DNA from: Udaeobacter sp963725505
Lineage (GTDB): Bacteria; Verrucomicrobiota; Verrucomicrobiia; Chthoniobacterales; UBA10450
DNA: 64,000 bases
Assembly: GCA_963725505.1 (NCBI GenBank)
Contig: CAVRYN010000007.1
Location: forward strand, 62,001 to 126,000
Reading direction: 5' to 3'
Under the pieces are notes generated by a model that saw only the letters and a program-made list of their open reading frames with translations, searched no databases and had not been told where the DNA came from. Position 1 is the stretch's first letter; the number at the start of each line of letters is the position of its first letter. The translations under genes and the position numbers were made by a program. Of the stretch, positions 59,691 through 64,000 are shown piece after piece.

Positions 59691-61031
59691 ATGGTTCTCA
59701 TTCAGGAAGTTCTCGAAATCGTTAAGAAACGTAATCCCAACGAGCCTGAGTTTCTTCAGGCAGTGACCGAAGTGTTGGAATCGATCCGGCCAGTGATCCA
59801 GCGCAGCAAAAAGTGTCGAGACGCCAAAATTCTGGAGCGTCTGGTCGAACCGGAGCGAATGATTCAGTTTCGGGTTCCCTGGATCGACGACAACGGCCAG
59901 ATTCAGGTAAACCGGGGTTTTCGGATTCAGATGAATAGCGCGCTTGGTCCGTACAAGGGCGGCTTGCGTTTCCATCCGACGGTCTGTGCGAGCATCATCA
60001 AGTTCCTTGCCTTCGAACAAGTTTTTAAAAACTCGCTAACGGGTCTGCCAATGGGAGGCGGCAAGGGCGGCTCCGACTTTGACCCAAAGGGGAAATCCGA
60101 CAGAGAGGTCATGCGGTTCTGCCAATCGTTTATGACCGAGCTGTTCCGCCATGTTGGTCCGCATACCGATGTGCCTGCGGGCGACATCGGCGTAGGCGGT
60201 CGCGAGATCGGGTATCTCTTCGGCCAATACAAACGGCTCGCGAACGAATTCACAGGTGTGCTAACAGGAAAAGGACTCACTTGGGGCGGGTCGCTGATTC
60301 GCCCGGAGGCGACCGGTTACGGCGCAGTTTATTTTGCGCAGGAGATGCTTAAAACGCGCAACGAAGCTATTGAAGGTAAAGTTTGCACGGTCTCAGGCGC
60401 TGGTAATGCGGCGCAGTTTACTGTGGAAAAATTAATCCAGTGCGGTGCAAAGCCTGTGACCATGTCCGACTCCGGCGGATTAATTTACGACAAGAACGGC
60501 ATCGATGAAGAAAAGCTCGCCTGGGTCAAAAGTATCAAGAACGTGCGACGCGGACGCATCAGCGAGTACGCTAAAAAATTCCGTGGTTCAAAATATGTCG
60601 CTGGTCAGCGGCCGTGGGGAATCAAGTGTGATTGCGCCTTCCCATGTGCGACGCAGAATGAAATCTCTGTTGAAGACGCACGGAAATTAGTCGAGAACGG
60701 TTGCTATTTGGTCTCCGAAGCGGCCAACATGCCGAGCGTACCAGCTGCTGTTGATCTTTTCCTGGAGAAAAAAATCCTTTTCGGTCCCGGCAAAGCGGCG
60801 AATGCTGGCGGAGTAGCCACGTCCGGACTTGAGATGAGCCAAAACTCCATGCGCCTGCCGTGGCCGCGCGAAGAAGTTGATTCCCGTTTGCGCCACATCA
60901 TGTCCACGATCTTCAAAAACGCCTGGGAAACCGCGGACGAATACGGTCAGCCAGGCAATCTCGTTGTAGGCGCGAACATTGCCGGATTTGTCAAAGTGGC
61001 GGATGCCATGCTCGACCAGGGGGTTGTTTAG
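59691..61031 (+). CDS. gdhA: glutamate dehydrogenase, NADP-type
   Basis: 446 residues, the normal length of the hexameric enzyme. Substrate domain RVPWIDDNGQIQVNRGFRIQ, YKGGLRFHP and the catalytic lysine in GLPMGGGKGGSDFDPKG; dinucleotide fold VSGAGNAAQFTVEKL. Interconverts glutamate and 2-oxoglutarate plus ammonia. The sequence features point to the NADP biosynthetic class; cofactor not proven. Confidence 0.95.
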   Translation: MVLIQEVLEIVKKRNPNEPEFLQAVTEVLESIRPVIQRSKKCRDAKILERLVEPERMIQFRVPWIDDNGQIQVNRGFRIQMNSALGPYKGGLRFHPTVCASIIKFLAFEQVFKNSLTGLPMGGGKGGSDFDPKGKSDREVMRFCQSFMTELFRHVGPHTDVPAGDIGVGGREIGYLFGQYKRLANEFTGVLTGKGLTWGGSLIRPEATGYGAVYFAQEMLKTRNEAIEGKVCTVSGAGNAAQFTVEKLIQCGAKPVTMSDSGGLIYDKNGIDEEKLAWVKSIKNVRRGRISEYAKKFRGSKYVAGQRPWGIKCDCAFPCATQNEISVEDARKLVENGCYLVSEAANMPSVPAAVDLFLEKKILFGPGKAANAGGVATSGLEMSQNSMRLPWPREEVDSRLRHIMSTIFKNAWETADEYGQPGNLVVGANIAGFVKVADAMLDQGVV

Positions 61032-61066
61032 TTGCATAGATCCGCCTAAAAGATTAAACGGATGAC

Positions 61067-61675
61067 ATGAAAAAGAATTTTGATGCTCGTCTTAGCACTG
61101 AACTTGGTGCCCCAGCAAAATGGGCACTGATGATATTCACGTTGATCTTTGTTTCCGCCGCTAATGCCCGTCAGCCCTCGGACAGTTCTGCAGCCGGTCT
61201 GGACGGTAAGTGGTATCACAACGGCAAACCGACACGAATTCTCGTCGCGCCTGATGGCCGAAGCATAACGATCATCAATGAATTCGGCCAAAGTAACGAC
61301 GGCTACGCGAATGGTCCTCGCAATTTAATCATTCCCTCGTTAGGTATAAGCGGCGAGGTTAACAAAAAAGGACGACGAATCAGTTGGACGAACGGGACGG
61401 AATGGACACGCGAATCAATGAATCCAGGTCCCGATTCTGGAGTAAACCTTAGCGGACGCTGGTTTCGCAACGGCCAGGCGACGAGCATCAATGTCGCACC
61501 CGACGGCAGAAATTTCACCATCACCAACGAATGGGGACTGCCGGGGGCTGGCTATATAACCCGCAGCGGCGAATTAAAGGTCCTATCTTGGGGAGTTACG
61601 GGTCATCTGAGCAACAACGGCCAACGAATCTCCTGGTCAAACGGCACTGAGTGGACGCGCCCGCGGCTGTATTAG
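61067..61675 (+). CDS. secreted protein with two internal repeats
   Basis: 202 residues. Hydrophobic segment at about 20-35 (ALMIFTLIFVSAANA) suggests export. Two repeats of about 70 residues follow: GKWYHNGKPTRILVAPDGRS...ISWTNGTEWTR and GRWFRNGQATSINVAPDGRN...ISWSNGTEWTR. Beta-rich; binding function possible. Unknown family. Confidence 0.75.
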   Translation: MKKNFDARLSTELGAPAKWALMIFTLIFVSAANARQPSDSSAAGLDGKWYHNGKPTRILVAPDGRSITIINEFGQSNDGYANGPRNLIIPSLGISGEVNKKGRRISWTNGTEWTRESMNPGPDSGVNLSGRWFRNGQATSINVAPDGRNFTITNEWGLPGAGYITRSGELKVLSWGVTGHLSNNGQRISWSNGTEWTRPRLY

Positions 61676-61756
61676 TTCTACGGAAGAGTGCCATGAAATT
61701 TACATGGTCATGAAAGCGGGGCACGTAAAACCTCTCTCGAATGCGAATATTACTAT

Positions 61757-62065
61757 ATGAAAATGAAATCGTTAATTCTCCGACTTGCTTTGGTTTGCGC
61801 CGCGCTCGGTGCAGCGGGGTGCGAAGGGACTTATAGCGCCTACCCTGGCTACGGGCCGTATTATGGTGGACCGAATTACGGCGGACCCTATTATGGAGGT
61901 TATCCGGGCTCCGTCACGGTCGAGGTTGGCGACCGGCCTTACTACGTTCGCGGCCCTGGTTATTACGCAGGCCACACGTATTACGCCTGGAGGCCCGGAC
62001 ATTGGGCATGGCGGCATGGTCAGCGAGTTTGGATCCACGGCCATTACGTCGTGCGAGGATACTGA
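61757..62065 (+). CDS. YXWGXW-type small lipoprotein
   Basis: 102 residues. Lipobox at ALGAAGC (cysteine 22), then Tyr/Gly/Pro-rich tract (YGPYYGGPNYGGPYYGGYPG), PYYVRGPGYYAGHTYYAWRPGHW and WIHGHYVVRGY. Aromatic-rich surface lipoproteins of this look are common in Gram-negative soil bacteria; function unknown. Confidence 0.8.
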   Translation: MKMKSLILRLALVCAALGAAGCEGTYSAYPGYGPYYGGPNYGGPYYGGYPGSVTVEVGDRPYYVRGPGYYAGHTYYAWRPGHWAWRHGQRVWIHGHYVVRGY

Positions 62066-62093
62066 TCCGACAGCGTTTCGTGGCAATCGATAT

Positions 62094-62831
62094 TCAAACG
62101 ATTGGCTTAGCCAGGCCCCAGTGCGCCAAACGGAAACGCAGCGCCGTTGCCAGGCAACCTAGTCCGTAGCGCACGCTTCTCCGGAAATTGATCGAAGACG
62201 CTTCGGGCATGTACCGAGCTGGACACGTCACTTCACCGATTGCGGAGCCGAGAGCAATGATTTGCGCGAGGATCTGGTTGTCGAAAACAAAGTCGTCGGA
62301 GTTTGCCGACAGCGGCAGCCGCTCCAATAACTGGCGCGAAAAGGCGCGATAACCAGTGTGATACTCCGAGAGCTTCGCGCCGATGAGAAAATTCTCTACC
62401 AGCGTCAGGAACCGGTTTGACACGTATTTCCACCACGGCATGCCGCCGCGCAGGGCGCCTCCGCCAAGAATCCGTGAAGCGAGCACGCAGGGATAAAGAC
62501 CGCTTGCTACCAGGGCCGCCATCGCTGGAATTAACTGCGGCGTGTACTGATAATCAGGATGAATCATGATGACGATGTCCGCACCTGCGGCCAGGGCGAG
62601 CCGGTAACAAGTTTTCTGATTCGCGCCGTAACCGCGATTTTCCGGATGCACTTCAACTTGTACATGCGGCAGGGTGCGCGCGATTGCCACGGTTTCGTCG
62701 CGACTGGCGTCGTCAACCACGATCACGAGATCCACAAGGCCATGCGCCATGACTTCTTCGTAAGTCTGGCGCAATGTGCGCGCGGCGTTATACGCAGGCA
62801 TTACTACCACAATTTTCTGGCCGTTTAGCAT
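62094..62831 (-). CDS. family 2 glycosyltransferase
   Basis: 245 residues. GT-A fold: VVVMPAYNAARTLRQTYEEV, VDDASRDET (nucleotide-sugar aspartates), NRGYGANQKTCYRLAL and HPDYQYTPQLI. No C-terminal membrane helices, so closer to DPM/ArnC-like soluble enzymes. Sugar and acceptor unknown. Convergent with the lipoprotein, divergent from the next gene. Confidence 0.88.
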   Translation of the reverse strand: MLNGQKIVVVMPAYNAARTLRQTYEEVMAHGLVDLVIVVDDASRDETVAIARTLPHVQVEVHPENRGYGANQKTCYRLALAAGADIVIMIHPDYQYTPQLIPAMAALVASGLYPCVLASRILGGGALRGGMPWWKYVSNRFLTLVENFLIGAKLSEYHTGYRAFSRQLLERLPLSANSDDFVFDNQILAQIIALGSAIGEVTCPARYMPEASSINFRRSVRYGLGCLATALRFRLAHWGLAKPIV

Positions 62832-62874
62832 CGTGGTAATCGAATATGCGTTGGATCGCTACGTTGCAACCTTC

Positions 62875-63729
62875 ATGACGATTTTTTACGATCCACGCTG
62901 TCTGGAATATTCGAGCCCAGGCCATCCGGAACGGCCGGAGCGCATTGCTCGGACCACGCCACTGATAAAGGATCGGCATCCCGATTGGGAATGGCGCGAG
63001 CCGGTCTCCGCGATGGACGATGAACTATTGCGCGCGCATTCGCGCCGGCATCTCGAACGCGTTGCCAATGCGCGGCAAGACTTTGATCCCGATACGCCGT
63101 TCTATGCGAATATCGAGGCGTACGCTCGGCAATCGGCCGGCGCTGCGATTGAAGCCGCACGCGCCGCGTTGCGTGGCGAACCGGCGTTTAGCCTGATGCG
63201 GCCTCCCGGGCATCACGCCACGCGAGATCGCGCGATGGGTTTTTGTTACTTCAGCAACGTTGCCATCGCTGCGCTCGACGCATTAAACGGCGCTGAACGC
63301 GTTGCCATTTGGGATTTCGACGGGCATCACGGCAACGGCACGGAAGCGATCGTGGCGCATAATGAACGAATTCGATTCGCGTCGATCCATCAATTCCCAG
63401 CATATCCAGGGACCGGCGCGAAATCGTTCGCGAACATCGATAACCATCCCGTCGCTCCTTTCACGCCGCGGAATAAAATTGTTGAGATTGCAGAGCAGTC
63501 GCTGCAAAAACTAATTACATTTAAACCCGATCTGCTTCTGGTTTCTGCCGGATTCGACGCCTATGCTCGCGACCCGCTGTTGCAATTGACCCTTGAGAGC
63601 GAAGATTTTGCAAAATTTGGCGACTGGTTAAGCCAAATCAATGTTCCAGTCGCGGTTGCCCTCGAAGGCGGCTACAGCAACGACTTGCCTGAATTGATCG
63701 ATGCGTTTTTAACGGCCTGGCAGAGTTAG
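62875..63729 (+). CDS. histone deacetylase family (acetoin utilization-like) hydrolase
   Basis: 284 residues from ATG 62875. The arginase/deacetylase fold motifs: YSSPGHPERPERI, RPPGHHATRDRAMGFCYFSNVA, IWDFDGHHGNGTEAI (zinc aspartate and histidine), SAGFDAYARDPL and ALEGGYS. Bacterial members remove acyl groups from polyamines or proteins. Upstream in-frame codons overlap the glycosyltransferase start and are unlikely to be used. Confidence 0.9.
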   Translation: MTIFYDPRCLEYSSPGHPERPERIARTTPLIKDRHPDWEWREPVSAMDDELLRAHSRRHLERVANARQDFDPDTPFYANIEAYARQSAGAAIEAARAALRGEPAFSLMRPPGHHATRDRAMGFCYFSNVAIAALDALNGAERVAIWDFDGHHGNGTEAIVAHNERIRFASIHQFPAYPGTGAKSFANIDNHPVAPFTPRNKIVEIAEQSLQKLITFKPDLLLVSAGFDAYARDPLLQLTLESEDFAKFGDWLSQINVPVAVALEGGYSNDLPELIDAFLTAWQS

Positions 63730-63730
63730 C

Positions 63731-63800
63731 GCCACAGATTTACACGGATGCAACACAGATGAATTTCTAAATCCGTGAGAATCCGTGTTAATCCGTGGCT
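63731..63800. repeat. CACAGATTTACACGGAT repeat
   Basis: GCCACAGATTTACACGGATG and the inverse-like AATCCGTGTTAATCCGTGGC. Related to 58860-58998. Its right end supplies the last codons of the gene at 63788-64000. Confidence 0.75.
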
Positions 63801-64000
63801 TTACCTATTATCGGGCGCTCCAAATCTGCCGCCGCGTTTTCGATTTCGATGTAGCCGTATTGGTGGGCTCTGGCTTTCACCGCAAGCAGACCGCATCGAT
63901 GAACGCTTTTAAAATCGCCGTAAGGGAATTTGTATCTTCGCTTCGTATTCTCGGGGTATCGTTCATCAATGCCGAGGTGCCATTTTGCATACTCACCGAA
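63788..64000 (-). CDS. hypothetical protein, 5' end outside window
   Basis: 70 codons plus TAA (63788-63790): FGEYAKWHLGIDERYPENTK, RRYKFPYGDFKSVHRCGLLA, RAHQYGYIEIENAAADLE. I have a sense of this as a conserved uncharacterised bacterial/phage-related protein but cannot name it. The last residues (GKATD) come from the adjacent repeat. Confidence 0.65.
   Translation of the reverse strand, partial: FGEYAKWHLGIDERYPENTKRRYKFPYGDFKSVHRCGLLAVKARAHQYGYIEIENAAADLERPIIGKATD

Overview
The window looks like the chromosome of a soil-type Verrucomicrobium. The nearest fit I can suggest is the Spartobacteria/Chthoniobacterales group. This is inferred from the gene mix (fused accD-folC, MoxR/Bat aerotolerance operon, YXWGXW-type lipoprotein, eukaryotic-type GlyS) and from the many palindromic intergenic repeats. 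No rRNA or marker set is present to prove it.

Layout. 1-989: start of a secreted kelch-repeat protein (minus). 1444-9165: housekeeping genes: accD-folC fusion, comF and a CPBP protease on minus; then a decayed bioA, tlyA and nadK on plus; then a tandem pair of small secreted proteins. About 9.2-27.5 kb, with remnants to 31 kb: an array of unrelated, mostly small genes (VOC, M14 peptidase, SnoaL-like, GNAT, membrane proteins, a histidine kinase, an HNH-like protein, a TlpA-like pseudogene). They are separated by about twenty directly repeated elements. Several elements carry integron attC hallmarks: RYYYAAC/GTTRRRY ends, stop codons embedded in the R'' box, and inverted L arms. I see no integrase in the window, so it reads as a cluster of attC sites lacking an integrase (CALIN) or the distal part of a chromosomal integron. 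Most sites also carry a second repeated sequence starting TGACATATA, which may be an attC-associated mobile element.

31.2-49 kb: lysC and thrC (minus); a giant E1alpha-E1beta-lipoyl-E2 2-oxoacid dehydrogenase gene broken by a frameshift at a palindromic repeat; pgsA; der; then an aerotolerance-type operon (moxR, DUF58, DUF4381-like, batA, batB/C, batD, batE). A GIY-YIG nuclease gene flanked by inverted repeats sits between moxR and the DUF58 gene. 49-64 kb: frameshifted carbon-nitrogen hydrolase and cstA, a methyltransferase, valS, murI, a YjbR protein, a DUF6941-like protein, glyS, an OsmC protein, tRNA-Val, gdhA, two small secreted/lipoproteins, a GT2 glycosyltransferase, a histone-deacetylase-like hydrolase and the 3' end of an unknown gene.

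A recurring theme is palindromic repeats that sit between genes and also inside conserved ORFs, where they are translated as inserts or terminal tails (AccD-FolC, E1/E2, Der, ValS, BatD, DUF58, OsmC). Several clear single-base frameshifts (cstA twice, TlpA-like twice, hydrolase, E2, a cassette gene) mean either real gene decay or assembly indels. All assignments come from reading motifs; no database search was run.
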